64,000 nt of DNA from Silene latifolia (Eukaryota > Streptophyta > Magnoliopsida > Caryophyllales > Caryophyllaceae): assembly GCF_048544455.1 (NCBI RefSeq), contig NC_133534.1, positions 123,094,269-123,158,268 on the forward strand. The letters are read 5' to 3'. A model generated the notes under the pieces. The model searched no databases and was not told the origin of the DNA. It saw only the letters and a program-made list of their open reading frames with translations. Positions 11,008-21,565 of the stretch are shown one piece after another. Position numbers and translations under genes: made by a program. Each line of letters begins with the position of its first letter. Position 1 is the stretch's first letter.

Positions 11008-12341
11008 TGATGCGGTCGTTTCTACACCAAAAATAAAATACCTAAATTACTGCTAACGAAGTCAGCGGCAAGTAGGGTCGATCTCCACAGGGAGGCGGTG
11101 TACTATCTATTTGTCGATTCTATCCGTCTAAATGTCACAATTGGGGGTTTGATTGATTCAGCTAAACTAGAAACTAAGGCAAGGGAAAAGAATTAACAGT
11201 AAGAGAAAGAAGTATGCTAAGAGTCGGTCCACCGTGGCAGCTATCAGATCTATTATATCAGGAATATTAAGGCGATTAGACTATTGATAAGAAGAGCTAT
11301 GGTCGTCACCTTTCGGTCCTTAAACCGCCCTAGAATGTAAACAGCTTAACTTTCGCCCTCACTGCGATACCCTATTGTAATTAAGCAAGCCTTCCCTTCC
11401 AATCTTTCGATCTAGGTCGGGGTTAACTAGAATTATTGGTCTCCTGTATGTCACTCATTCGACCGGATAACAATTAAATTGCCTAATACAATTCCTACTG
11501 CAAGACTAATCTATTTAATACAGTTAAAGCATCGCTACCACGGCTTCCCTAATCCTAACATACTAGGGGAAATTAGCTACTCATGGGAATGGGGGAAACA
11601 AGAATAAAAAATAAATAACAACAATAAACATTAAAAGGGAAGAAGAGAAGGGAAGAAGAATTACTAGATTAAGGGATCCGGAAGAAAATAAAAAGTAACA
11701 GTGTTTAAGGAAGGAAAAGGAGTAACGTGATCCTTCCCGGATTGTTGGATGATTAACTAATGACGTCCTAACTCCTATTTATAAGAAAATAGGAGTAGGA
11801 TTAAACCTAATGACGGAATTGAACTAAAAAGCCCAGCCCGTCATCAATATCCACTCGATCGACCACTTAAATCACTCGATCGAGTGGACTTGACTCAGAA
11901 ACAGCTCGATCGACCAAGAAGGGGGCTCGATCGAGTAAGGCTATGCAGAAACTGGTCGATCGACTTAGGCTAGAGCTCGATCGACTGATTATTCTCCTAA
12001 AACCACTCGATCGACCAAGAATGTCTACGATCGAGTGATAATTGACTTCAATGACTTGTAATTCTCGTTAATTTGACTTTGACTTGTCCTTTTAGCTCCC
12101 GAAACACCTTCACGCATCCCAAGACAGCAACATTTCCCGCTCCAAATCTACTCTTTCTCCAAATGCATGCAAAATGGACGGTAAATGGCTCGATTTCGCT
12201 ACCTTCTGGTTCATTCCTGCAATTAAGACATAATAACCCAAAGTAGCATATTCGGGGCATTTCGTAGCATAAAACCACGATAAAAGCATAGAAATACGTG
12301 CATAAAATAGGCTAAAAAGACTATATAAAATGCACGTATCA
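11008..12341 (-). repeat. 3' LTR of B
   Basis: 1334 bp, same length as its partner. Minus-strand TATAAATA at 11776-11783. The TCGATCGA array at 11852-12038 lies between the TATA box and the LTR's 5' boundary, that is, upstream of the presumed promoter. Confidence 0.93.
11852..12038 (-). repeat. TCGATCGA lattice in B 3' LTR
   Basis: Eight TCGATCGA-type palindromes. Centre-to-centre steps alternate about 21 and 30 bp, giving a 51-bp dimer repeated almost four times. Sequence between the words is not conserved from dimer to dimer. Mirrored in the 5' LTR at 16803-16989. Confidence 0.92.
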
Positions 12342-12380
12342 AATCTCCCCAAACCAAACCTTTACTCGTCCCCGAGTAAA
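12342..12380 (-). other. polypurine tract and hairpin of B
   Basis: Minus strand: TTTACTCG-GGGA-CGAGTAAA (12361-12380), a perfect 8-bp stem with a GNRA-type loop, then GGTTTGGGGAGATT and the 3' LTR. Confidence 0.85.
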
Positions 12381-13914
12381 CTCAAAACTATACGCTAATG
12401 GAACGGAAAAATAACTCAGAGCTAGCTACAAATGCCCGCTTAAGCCAATTTAATGCAAGCAAACTAACACTTATAGCTAACAGTCAAATGCAAACGAGTT
12501 ATAGGATGTTTATAAAAGTAGCTGAACCGTCGACCTTGCAAGACCTTTAATAATGGACTCTCACGGGTCACTCTTTCTCTCATGAAGCAAAGGGTGAACA
12601 TATATGTATAAGAGAGAAAGAAAAATAGTCGCTCACCTAAACTACGACCCACATAACATGCATGCAACTAATATGATAGACAATTCTAACTACCATACAT
12701 ACATTCCAACCAAACAAGGTCCGTCACAGCCGAGGGCTTACAAAAATATGGTAAAGTGAGGCAATGGGTAAGAAAAGGCAAAACATTTATGGGAATGTGG
12801 AGGTATAGGTGATCAAGCTAGTACCTAAACAAAACCATATGGAACATATCCATTTCCAACTCAATTATGAATAAATACATGCCCTTCATTTGGCATAAAA
12901 CTCACCAAACCAAACCAAACATACTCCTCAAATAATGTAAGATAGAACATAGGAGTAGAAACCGTCAACTAACAACATCTTTTTTTTTCTTTTCGATTTT
13001 TTTTTCTATTTTTTTTCGGTTTCTTCTTTTTCACATCATTTTTTTTTTTGATTTTTCATTTCTTTTTTCGATTCTCTTTTTTTTTTCTTCTTTTTTCACG
13101 TCTTATTTTCGTCATCCTCCTCTCCTTCATAAATTACCAACTCCGAATCAACAGATTATGCGCCAACATTTGATGCAATGAAATATATACCGCAAAACAT
13201 ACACTGAACTAGCTTGACAAGGCAGGCTAAATTTGGATGTAGCTGAAGGGTCAACTGGCAAATTTGGCTAATGTGGAGTTAAATGGGTAAAAATGAAAGA
13301 AAGGGAATTTGTAAGCACCTCCCTGCATGTGACACCAACCACTAACCCGAATGTATGTAGGCAAAAAGCAATTGAATTTCATATACGTGCAAATTAATGA
13401 ACATGCTATGCAAGGAGTAACTACTCACAATCCTACATGAAACTGGTCATAAATGACACCAGTTTATAAGGCACTAAATCTTAGAAATTATAAGTAGGTT
13501 GCCAAAATCTCAGGTCAAGTCTATTCGTTCAGCTAAATTAAACATTAACTCGTAGATTATGCGATAAGACAATGCTAAAAGATAACAGCTCAATGCAAGG
13601 CTTAAGCAAAAAGACAAATGTAGTGCAATATCATCATGGAAATCTACCGTTCCGACTCGACCTATATGCTAAAATAAACGTGAATATTTTTGAATTTTAT
13701 CAATTTTTCAAATTTTTATGAGATTTTTGAATTTTAACGAAAATGAACAACAATGCAAACATAAAATTAAACGTGATAACAGAAATGCAATAAAAACAAG
13801 ATGCAGACACAGATATGGATGCATAACCTCCCCAAACCAAACCGTACAATGCCCCCATTGTACCAAAACAAGGAAAGGAAATGCAAACTAAAGGAAGAAA
13901 AGAGTAAAGAGCAG

Positions 13915-13946
<32 letters not shown>

Positions 13947-14045
13947 ACCAGATGCGCGAATAGGGGGACCTCCCCAAACCGACCATGAAATGGGAGGTTG
14001 CTAAGGCCCGGAAAACCGTCTCAGGAAGCTAATCCAAGTCAAAAA
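12381..14045 (-). other. 3' untranslated region of B
   Basis: Non-coding. Contains T/C-rich tracts at 12978-13100 and an A run of about 26 at 13916-13942. Partly alignable to 58375-60000 of element C, including the T-rich tract (59068-59140 there). No supported ORF. Confidence 0.65.
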
Positions 14046-14240
14046 CACTCGATGTCTGTTGAACAGTAGTCGATCGAGTGAAATGGGCATTCAAGCTGCT
14101 CGATCGAATGGTGCACCAGTCGATCGAGTGGTTTCAGTTCTGCAGGTGGTCGATCGAGTGGCATGTCTGTTCGATCGAGAGGATCTCTCAGCTAAGGTGC
14201 TCGATCGAGTAGAATGACTACTCGATCGACTGGTCCTCGA
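14046..14240 (-). repeat. TCGATCGA lattice in B 3' region
   Basis: Eight words (one degenerate, CGATGTC) at steps 21, 30, 20, 30, 21, 30 and 21 bp. Same alternation as in the LTRs. Confidence 0.9.
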
Positions 14241-14432
14241 TGAATTCCTGCAAAGTGAAATTAAAACAGCCCGCATACTAACAAAAACAAGCTCACTGAG
14301 ATAGTTTATGGTATAGAAACCATTTATTACAACTGAAATTGAAATAAAAGCAAAATAAAAACGTCGGGTTGCCTCCCGGTTAGCGCTAGCTTCAGTCAGG
14401 TCCCAGCTCGACCTTCTTTTTCTTCGAGCCAC
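14091..14432 (-). pseudogene. short ORF downstream of the B ORF
   Basis: 113-codon reading following the stop of the 456-codon ORF by a few bases. Its first ~22 residues (RRKRRSSWDLTEAS...) come from a segment, GGTTGCCTCCCGGTTAGCGC on the + strand, that resembles a sequence I recall at the 3' end of the Athila pol/env region; in another frame this reads KKKKVELGPD. The C-terminal third is only translated word array (RSS/STR repeats). More likely a relic plus array than a gene. Confidence 0.35.
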
Positions 14433-14435
14433 TAA

Positions 14436-15806
14436 TTAATCACGATCAAAACAGCTCAAAGCGCGCAGCATCAAATCATACATCTGCGCATGTGCTACAC
14501 AAAAGCATAAGTAGCACAAAAGTGGAATAGCAAGGTAGGAAATGAAGATATGTAGACATTTAAGTCTAACAAATTTCCTATGGGCGCTCCTAAATTTATC
14601 CACCAAATAAAGGAGCGCGGGAGCAATTGTCAATAATTTAGGGCTCCAAATTAGATTAACAATTTTAAAATGACAAGGATGGTGAGAAATTGCTAATTTA
14701 TGAGTCCACATATGAGGGGGTATAGCTTTGAAAAAGGAAGCATGAATAAGACGAGGCAATTTACAAATAATAATAAAATTACCGTTTACTACCTCAGGGG
14801 GATCACTCTTAATGACGGAATCATAGATAAAAGAATTCATTACCTCTTCCGTGCTAGGAGTAATTACCGACTCAGCTGTCCTTTTGTCGCCCTCAGTGGA
14901 ATCCGTCCCGTAAATCTCAGCCTCAAGTGCATCCAGCTCGGCTTTGAATAAGGGAGACTCACCGTAACCGTTGTCATCATCAAAGTCGTCATCTAAATCA
15001 AGCCCAAATGACGAATCACAGCTCCCAATGACCAAATCAGTCGATCGAGCAGAATTACTACTCGATCGACCAATCTCTTCCCGCAATTCACTCGATCGAG
15101 TGGCAGAATCACTCGATCGAGAACTATTCTCCTGCATGCCACTCGATCGAGTAGTGATATCACTCGATCGAGCAAGTTCTTCTGGAAGATCACTCGATCG
15201 ACCAATAATTGTCACTCGATCGAGTGATTCCTCCTGTACAGCGCTGAAATCTTCGCGTGGGGTAGTGAAATATGATAGGAACTCGTCGTCCGAGTCATAG
15301 AAGTCATCCTCATCGTTGGGCAACACGGTTTCCTTACGAGAAAAACTGCTCTCAGTAAGATAAACCTCTTCTTCTTGCATCTCAGCTGCTAACTGAGCTA
15401 TTTGTGACTCCAGTTGAGGGATTCGAGCGTCCATATATCTATCACTCTCTTGCATTTGTGATACAAGCATTCTCATCGAATATGTCAGCTCCGCGATCTC
15501 TTCTCCCTCCATCTCAGCTGCTAATTGAGCAACTGCAGACTCGAGCTCATCAAATCGCGAGACATATTCTTGCACTTGGAATGCAAGTTCCTCCATCAAG
15601 AATTTCAGCTCCGCAAGGTCTTCTTCTTGTATATCAGGGGAATCTTGTTGCGGTGGCCATTGATAGGGCGAATGTGGCGGCACAACTACAGCTGCGTCGT
15701 GCTCAGCAGGACCACATCTCCCGCCGTAAATCACCGTCTGTTCCATAAAATGGGACATCGGTGGTGGGTCAAAGGTACTCAAGCCTTCCCTTTGACTGTC
15801 CTTCAC
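14436..15806 (-). CDS. chimeric ORF of element B (456 aa, function unknown)
   Basis: Begins about 150 bp after the primer site, where gag would be. I recognise no enzyme. Residues ~60-150 hold coiled-coil-like segments with repeated units such as LESQIAQLAAEMQEEE; the same LES/TQxxQLAS phrase occurs in the Gag C-terminus of A and C, so this part looks gag-derived. Residues ~150-180 and 265-285 are acidic. Residues ~200-262 are the translated TCGATCGA lattice, read mainly as RSSD/RSTD every 7 or 10 residues. From ~335 there is a basic, hydrophobic region (HKLAISHHPCHFKIVNLIW) and a terminal hydrophobic helix (IFISYLAIPLLCYLCF) that could span a membrane. The frame is fully open despite repeats, which suggests recent function or recent assembly. 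No homology claim beyond the gag-like phrase. Confidence 0.6.
   Translation of the reverse strand: MKDSQREGLSTFDPPPMSHFMEQTVIYGGRCGPAEHDAAVVVPPHSPYQWPPQQDSPDIQEEDLAELKFLMEELAFQVQEYVSRFDELESAVAQLAAEMEGEEIAELTYSMRMLVSQMQESDRYMDARIPQLESQIAQLAAEMQEEEVYLTESSFSRKETVLPNDEDDFYDSDDEFLSYFTTPREDFSAVQEESLDRVTIIGRSSDLPEELARSSDITTRSSGMQENSSRSSDSATRSSELREEIGRSSSNSARSTDLVIGSCDSSFGLDLDDDFDDDNGYGESPLFKAELDALEAEIYGTDSTEGDKRTAESVITPSTEEVMNSFIYDSVIKSDPPEVVNGNFIIICKLPRLIHASFFKAIPPHMWTHKLAISHHPCHFKIVNLIWSPKLLTIAPALLYLVDKFRSAHRKFVRLKCLHIFISYLAIPLLCYLCFCVAHAQMYDLMLRALSCFDRD
15041..15228 (-). repeat. TCGATCGA lattice inside the B ORF
   Basis: Eight words at steps 21, 30, 21, 30, 21, 30 and 22 bp. The 21/30 steps equal 7 and 10 codons, so the array keeps frame; the single 22-bp step at the 5' coding side shifts the word into another reading (LDR instead of RSS). 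Confidence 0.9.
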
Positions 15807-15941
15807 CTAGAACTGTCTAGGTAGTACCTGTAAGGCCTATCAAAACAGCACTAAACAAAAGATTAAAACAGCCTCAAGGGAGAAATCCCTGAGGCTAAAA
15901 ACAGATAAAATTAAACAAATAAATAAATAGATTGCCTCCCC

Positions 15942-15959
15942 GGCAGCGGCGCCAAAATT
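15942..15959 (-). promoter_or_regulatory. primer-binding site, tRNA-Asp (B)
   Basis: Minus strand TGGCGCCGCTGCCGGGGA a few bases inside the 5' LTR; differs by one base from the plant tRNA-Asp(GTC) 3'-end complement seen in A. Confidence 0.85.
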
Positions 15960-17293
15960 TGATGCGGTCGTTTCTACACCAAAAATAAAATACCTAAATT
16001 ACTGCTAACGAAGTCAGCGGCAAGTAGGGTCGATCTCCACAGGGAGGCGGTGTACTATCTATTTGTCGATTCTATCCGTCTAAATGTCACAATTGGGGGT
16101 TTGATTGATTCAGCTAAACTAGAAACTAAGGCAAGGGAAAAGAATTAACAGTAAGAGAAAGAAGTATGCTAAGAGTCGGTCCACCGTGGCAGCTATCAGA
16201 TCTATTATATCAGGAATATTAAGGCGATTAGACTATTGATAAGAAGAGCTATGGTCGTCACCTTTCGGTCCTTAAACCGCCCTAGAATGTAAACAGCTTA
16301 ACTTTCGCCCTCACTGCGATACCCTATTGTAATTAAGCAAGCCTTCCCGTCCAATCTTTCGATCTAGGTCGGGGTTAACTAGAATTATTGGTCTCCTGTA
16401 TGTCACTCATTCGACCGGATAACAATTAAATTGCCTAATACAATTCCTACTGCAAGACTAATCTATTTAATACAGTTAAAGCATCGCTACCACGGCTTCC
16501 CTAATCCTAACATACTAGGGGAAATTAGCTACTCATGGGAATGGGGGAAACAAGAATAAAAAATAAATAACAACAATAAACATTAAAAGGGAAGAAGAGA
16601 AGGGAAGAAGAATTACTAGATTAAGGGATCCGGAAGAAAATAAAAAGTAACAGTGTTTAAGGAAGGAAAAGGAGTAACGTGATCCTTCCCGGATTGTTGG
16701 ATGATTAACTAATGACGTCCTAACTCCTATTTATAAGAAAATAGGAGTAGGATTAAACCTAATGACGGAATTGAACTAAAAAGCCCAGCCCGTCATCAAT
16801 ATCCACTCGATCGACCACTTAAATCACTCGATCGAGTGGACTTGACTCAGAAACAGCTCGATCGACCAAGAAGGGGGCTCGATCGAGTAAGGCTATATGA
16901 AACCTGGTCGATCGACTTAGGCTAGAGCTCGATCGACTGATTATTCTCCTAAAACCACTCGATCGACCAAGAATGTCTACGATCGAGTGATAATTGACTT
17001 CAGCAGCTTGTAATTCTCGTTAATTTGACTTTGACTTGTCCTTTTAGCTCCCGAAACACCTTCACGCATCCCAAGACAGCAACATTTCCCGCTCCAAATC
17101 TACTCTTTCTCCAAATGCATGCAAAATGGACGGTAAATGGCTCGATTTCGCTACCTTCTGGTTCATTCCTGCAATTAAGACATAATAACCCAAAGTAGCA
17201 TATTCGGGGCATTTCGTAGCATAAAACCACGATAAAAGCATAGAAATACGTGCATAAAATAGGCTAAAAAGACTATATAAAATGCACGTATCA
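15960..17293 (-). repeat. 5' LTR of B
   Basis: 1334 bp. TATAAATA on the minus strand at 16728-16735. TCGATCGA lattice at 16803-16989. Confidence 0.93.
16803..16989 (-). repeat. TCGATCGA lattice in B 5' LTR
   Basis: Same eight words and 21/30 steps as at 11852-12038. Some of the few LTR differences fall between words (ATGCAGAAACT vs ATATGAAACCT); no word is altered. Confidence 0.9.
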
Positions 17294-17539
17294 TTTCCTA
17301 TGAGAATCGGATGTGAAAGTTACCTCCGGATATTCATGTAATTGCTCAATAACCGAGATAGGAGTAGTAGCTTCCACCATAGGAAGAGTAGTTTCTTGAA
17401 TTTCCACTCTTGCTTGTGGAACCACCAAAGTTTTGGAAGCTTGAAGAGCTTGTTGCCTCTTTGAAAGATTTAATTTTGTAGGTGCCTTGTTTCCACCTTT
17501 AGCCATAGCTATTGATCTTCTCCTTGCATGTATCAACAA
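17294..17539 (-). pseudogene. Athila ORF1-type gene of A, 5' piece
   Basis: N-terminal 82 codons before insertion B. There are two candidate starts, at 17539 (MLIHARRR) and 17506 (MAKGGNKAP); the second gives the more usual short basic N-terminus. The stretch is basic, then Gln/Ala/Val-rich, then leads into SDSHRK at the insertion point. It joins the central piece in frame (...HRKNFTSLAKKSILP). Disrupted by B; otherwise no stop. Confidence 0.7.
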
Positions 17540-18726
17540 TCAATGATTTGCTTGAATTCTTCTAGTATTCTCAAGCTTCAATGAATCCCAAATCGATTTA
17601 GGATTTTTGAAATTTGCTTATAACCCTAGAAAGTCGATTCAATTTTTGAGGATTTGGATGTTTGAATGGCTTTTTGTTGATAAAGGAGTGATTTGATTGA
17701 GTTTTGAGGAAATTTGGGTTTGATTTTGGTGAATTTGGTTGAGAAAATTGAATTTTATGGGTGGAGGGATTGAGGGTTTTGAAAGTGTGTTTGTGTTTTG
17801 AATAGAATGAAATGAAATGGGAAAGGGGGTTTTAAATCCCGTGTTTTTGAATTTCAGCAGAGGGAGACGAGCATCTTAGGCACGGGACGCTCGGATTGTA
17901 GTTCAATCAGCATTAGAAAATGAAACCCGTGTTGAGACGAGCGTCTTCAGGAGGAGACGAGCGGATTCTGGCTTGAGACGAGCGGATTGTTCTGGGGATG
18001 CTCAGATTCATAATCAGAGTGAAATCACAAATTTTGATGTAACCAGGACGAGCGGATTCTCACTGAGACGAGCGTCTTTGGACTGAGACGAGCGGATTCT
18101 TGAGGAGACGCTCCAATTGTAGTTCAGTACCAAATTTTTCTTTTTGGCTCTGGCAGGACGCTCGGATTTTCATCCAAGACGAGCGTGTTCTTCTTGAGAC
18201 GCTCGGATCATCCCTGTACCTCACGGGTTCAGTTCCACCCGTGGGTATTTTCATATCTCAAGTCATTTCTTCTTCATTCCTTTGGTCTTCATTGTGGGTG
18301 CACTACGAAGGCTCGGATAGTCTAGGCAATTGCTATCCCCACACTAAGTCAAAGCACTACAAATCAAGAAACATTTGAGTCCCTCCCTCACTTTCTCTCA
18401 AAATGATAATCTTGATCAAAATGTACAAATGTAAATCCAAAATTGACAAAAATGCAATACAAGAATAAAATGCGAGTTAAGGGGTTAGAATACTTACAAA
18501 TAGTGGTTTAGGGAGTACTCCACCAAATTCTCACTCTTGAGATGAGATGTCAAGGGGGCATAGCCAAGGTGTTGTTGATGTTGCTCAACACCTTGTAGAA
18601 GCAGTCGAAGGCTTGTTCATTGTCATTATAAACATCTTCAATAGACCTTTTCACATTGTGTTCTTCATGGTTGTGACTTGAGTCAAAGTGGTCACCAAAG
18701 CCTTGGTCTATAGACCTTCGCACATT
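17540..18726 (-). other. region between protease and ORF1-type gene of A
   Basis: About 1.2 kb that holds no RT, RNase H or integrase. It contains the CGAGCG word array (17862-18218) and otherwise short non-conserved readings. In an autonomous Athila about 3.5 kb of pol would be here. Confidence 0.75.
17862..18218 (-). repeat. GACGAGCG / GACGCTCG word array in A
   Basis: About 13 copies of GACGAGCG(G/T)ATTC or its flipped core GACGCTCGGAT, most at 20- or 21-bp steps in three sub-clusters (17936-18015, 18046-18115, 18157-18215). Sequence between words is unrelated from copy to copy. Confidence 0.88.
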
Positions 18727-19965
18727 TTAGGGATTGACTAACCCATCGAATTCGTCATCCCATAGACCACATACTTCACTAGCTTGCTTCCTTATAGTAT
18801 CATGAGTTGATGGAAACAACTCCTCTATCTTGTTATCATGGCCAATGAGGCCTTCTTTATTACTTGTCATGAGTGGTGGTGAGATATTCAAGCTCTCATT
18901 GTTGCAAATTATTTGCTCTTTGGACGGAGCATCTTGAAGATTATCCTCTTTCTTCTTCCATATGGGTTGTGATTCTTTACCCATAGCTTGTTCCTTGCAT
19001 TGAGATGCCAACTTCTTCCTATCACTTTCTCGGCTATAATGATCGATCATGAAACATGGCTCATGTAAGCGGGGAGCTCTCATTGTCTTGTCGAGGTTAA
19101 AAGTGATTGTTTCATCTTCCACTTCAAGTGTGAGCTCTCCATGTTTCACATCAATCACCGCTCCTGAGGTATGTAAGAATGGTCTTCCTAAAATGATAGG
19201 AATGTTGGAGTCTTCCTCCATGTCAACAATAACAAAGTCCACCGGGATGAAGAACTTGCCAATTCTTACCGGCACATCCTCCCATACCCCTAAAGGTGTC
19301 TTCGTTGATCAATCCGCCATATGAAGTGTGATATTAGTACACTTGAGTTCTCCCATTCCTAGCCTTTTGCACACCGAGTATGGCATGACACTCACACTTG
19401 CCCCAAGGTCACATAAAGCTTTGTTGATTGTAGTGTCGCCAATGGTGCATGGAATACAGAAACTTCCCGGATCCTTGAATTTTCGAGGTGAACTTCCTTG
19501 TAGGATGGAACTACTCACCTTAGTGAATGCAATAGTCTCTAGCTTTCGGATGGACTTCTTCTTTGTGAGAATATCTTTCATGTATTTGGCATAGGCCGGA
19601 ACATGATTGATTAGTTCCGTCATTGGAATTAAGACTTCTAAGTTTTTCACAATCTCCGTGAACTTTCCAAGTTGTTCATCGAACTTAGGCTTAGCTTGAC
19701 GACTTGGAAATGGAAGTCTAATCACAATAGGCTCTTTCTCCTTAGCCTTCTATTCATTATTCTTTTTTGAAACTTCTTGAATGGTGGTGGGTTCTTCTTC
19801 TTTCTTAGAGTTTTCAACAACTCTTTCCTTGTCACTAGCATTCACAACATCTTCATCAATGGGCCTCTTCGGCCCTTCATACCTTGTACTACTCTTCAAA
19901 TGGATGGCACTCACCGACTCATGTCTTGGGGGATTAATTTGAGGTGGTAATTGCCCCTTTTGTCT
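18727..19965 (-). pseudogene. Athila-type protease region of A
   Basis: Aspartic protease that would mature Gag. The active-site stretch ALCDLGASVSVMP is present near 19400 and the flap/core stretch IPIILGRPFLHTSGAVID near 19170. Order and spacing match the better preserved copy in C. The reading has in-frame stops near 19748 (NNE*KAK) and at 19309-19311 (TGA after HMAD), where C has CGA for Arg; a C-to-T change at a CpG would explain it. The C-terminal ~130 residues are the acidic linker that normally leads to RT, and it ends at 18727 with nothing of RT following. Confidence 0.85.
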
Positions 19966-21445
19966 TTAAGAGCTAGAAGATGCTAATTGAGACATTTGTG
20001 TCTCCAACATCTTTGTGTGATCTAGTATGTTGTTGATGGTGATATCTTTTGCTTTGTTATCTTTTTGCATTTGAGTGAAAAATTCTTGTGGATTCTTTTG
20101 CATTTGGAGGACCGCTTTTTGAACATCAAAGACTTGGTCATTGGATTGATTTAAAGAGGGTTGATTTTGATAACCTTGGCTTTGGTAAAAGGGTCTTTGA
20201 GCTTGATTTCTCATTGGAGGTGGGGTGCATGTTGGTTGAGGATTTTGAACATTTTGGCTTTTGATGAAAGATTGGGATGGAATTTGGTATTCTCATTGAA
20301 ATAGTTGGAATAAGGGATGCCACTCTTGTATGCTTGGAAAGCATTCACTTGTTCACTTGTTCCCCTACATTCACTTTGGTCATGTCCCAAAGTTCCACAA
20401 CTCTCACATACTCCACTTGGAATTGATGATGATGCCACCATAGCATTAACAAGTTTCTTGGGTGATTTGGAGGCCTCTTCAAGTTTAGCCATGGCCTTCT
20501 CAAACTTCAAATTAATGGTGTCAATGTGAGCACTTAGTTGAGCACCAAATTGAATAATGGAATCAACCTCATGCTTTCCTCCTCTAGTAGCCTTCCGAGG
20601 TCTACTATATTGCGAGTTATTGACCGCCATTTCTTCAATTTTGTTCCATGTTTGATTGTCATCAACTTTGGTAAACATACCATTGGATCCCATATTGAGA
20701 ATGTTTCGGGAGTCTTCATATAGACCATTCCAAAATTGTTTTACAAGGAACCACTCGTTAAGTCCATGGTGTGGACAAGTACGACAAGTGTCCTTGAATC
20801 TCTCTCATGCTTCGTAAAAAGATTCCTCATCCCTTTGTTTGACCCCGGTGATTTGGGCTCTCAACATGTTAGTCTTTTCCAAAGGATAGAATTTCTTGTA
20901 GAAAGCAAGTGCCAATTTCTTCCAAGAATCAATACCGAGAGTAGCCTTGTCTAGGCTTTCAACCATTATTTCGCGGTACCAATCAAAGAAAAAGAAAATA
21001 AGACCCATCGGATTTGGTCTTGAGTAACTACGGTTTGAGAAATCGCATCACAATAGTCACAAAAAGTCTCCATATGTGAGTGAGGGTCTGCACTAGGCAT
21101 CCTTCCAAATTGACTTCTCTCAACTAATTGTATGAATGCGGATTTGGTAATGAAATTACCGGTTAAATGTTGTGGTGTAGGAGTACAATTTGGTAGGTTC
21201 TCCTTGGTTGGTAGGAAATGTGATGAGAATTTAGGCATTGTGGGTTGATTTTGTGGTGGGTTTTGTATTGGGTTATCCTCTCCATCTCTTGCAAAAGGGT
21301 TGGTAAACTCAATGTTATTTGGTTTAATGTTCACAATTTCTCCAATACCTCTCAAAGTACCTCTAGCAAGTCTTCTATTGTTGGTCAAAGTTCTTTCAAT
21401 TTCAAGATCAATGGGTAACAAGTTACCTTGTGATCTCCTAGACAT
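19966..21445 (-). pseudogene. Athila-type gag of A
   Basis: Starts at MSRRSQGN (21445), matching MRRSQGG in C. It contains the Ty3/gypsy capsid region (LALAFYKKFYP...MLRAQITGVKQRDEESFYEA, then FLVKQFWNGLYEDSRN) at about 20700-20940 and a proper zinc knuckle CESCGTLGHDQSEC (CX2CX4HX4C) near 20370. It is broken by frameshifts near 20995 and 20215 and by a stop inside the capsid region near 20803. It would assemble the particle and bind RNA if intact. It is followed by the QMQKNPQEFF...LETQMSQLAS coiled segment and a TAA at 19966-19968. Confidence 0.85.
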
Positions 21446-21565
21446 GCAAAATATCAAACAACTTGAAAACAATTAGAACAACCTTGAGGAGATTGACTTT
21501 CCCAAGTTAAAGAAAGACACAACTAAAAACAATTAATGAAAATCAAATCAAGTTAACACCGTCCC

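Larger units (their letters stand above)
11008..17293 (-). mobile_element. short Athila-type element B
   Basis: 6286-bp complete element with 1334-bp LTRs on both sides and a perfect TSD TTTCC (11003-11007, 17294-17298). The primer site matches tRNA-Asp. Its 3' region aligns in patches with element C (for example around 12420-12600 vs 58420-58600), so B and C are related Athila-type families. B has lost gag, protease and pol and carries one chimeric ORF directly after the leader. The LTRs differ by only about eight bases, clustered at 11401, 11945-11955 and 12050, so this is a young insertion. It lies inside the ORF1-type gene of A. Confidence 0.93.

Noticed and set aside
11852..12038. CRISPR-like repeat/spacer look of the TCGATCGA arrays
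   Set aside because: The repeats are 8-12-bp palindromes with 10-20-bp fillers in a plant retrotransposon; no cas genes and no true repeat unit.
13918..13943. A run of about 26 as a retroposed poly(A) tail
   Set aside because: No SINE or LINE body next to it and no flanking duplication; it is inside the 3' region of B.
14971..15824. Plus-strand and alternative-frame readings opposite the B ORF
   Set aside because: Word spacing in multiples of three keeps several frames open; the minus-strand frame starts correctly after the leader and has gag-like phrases, the others do not.
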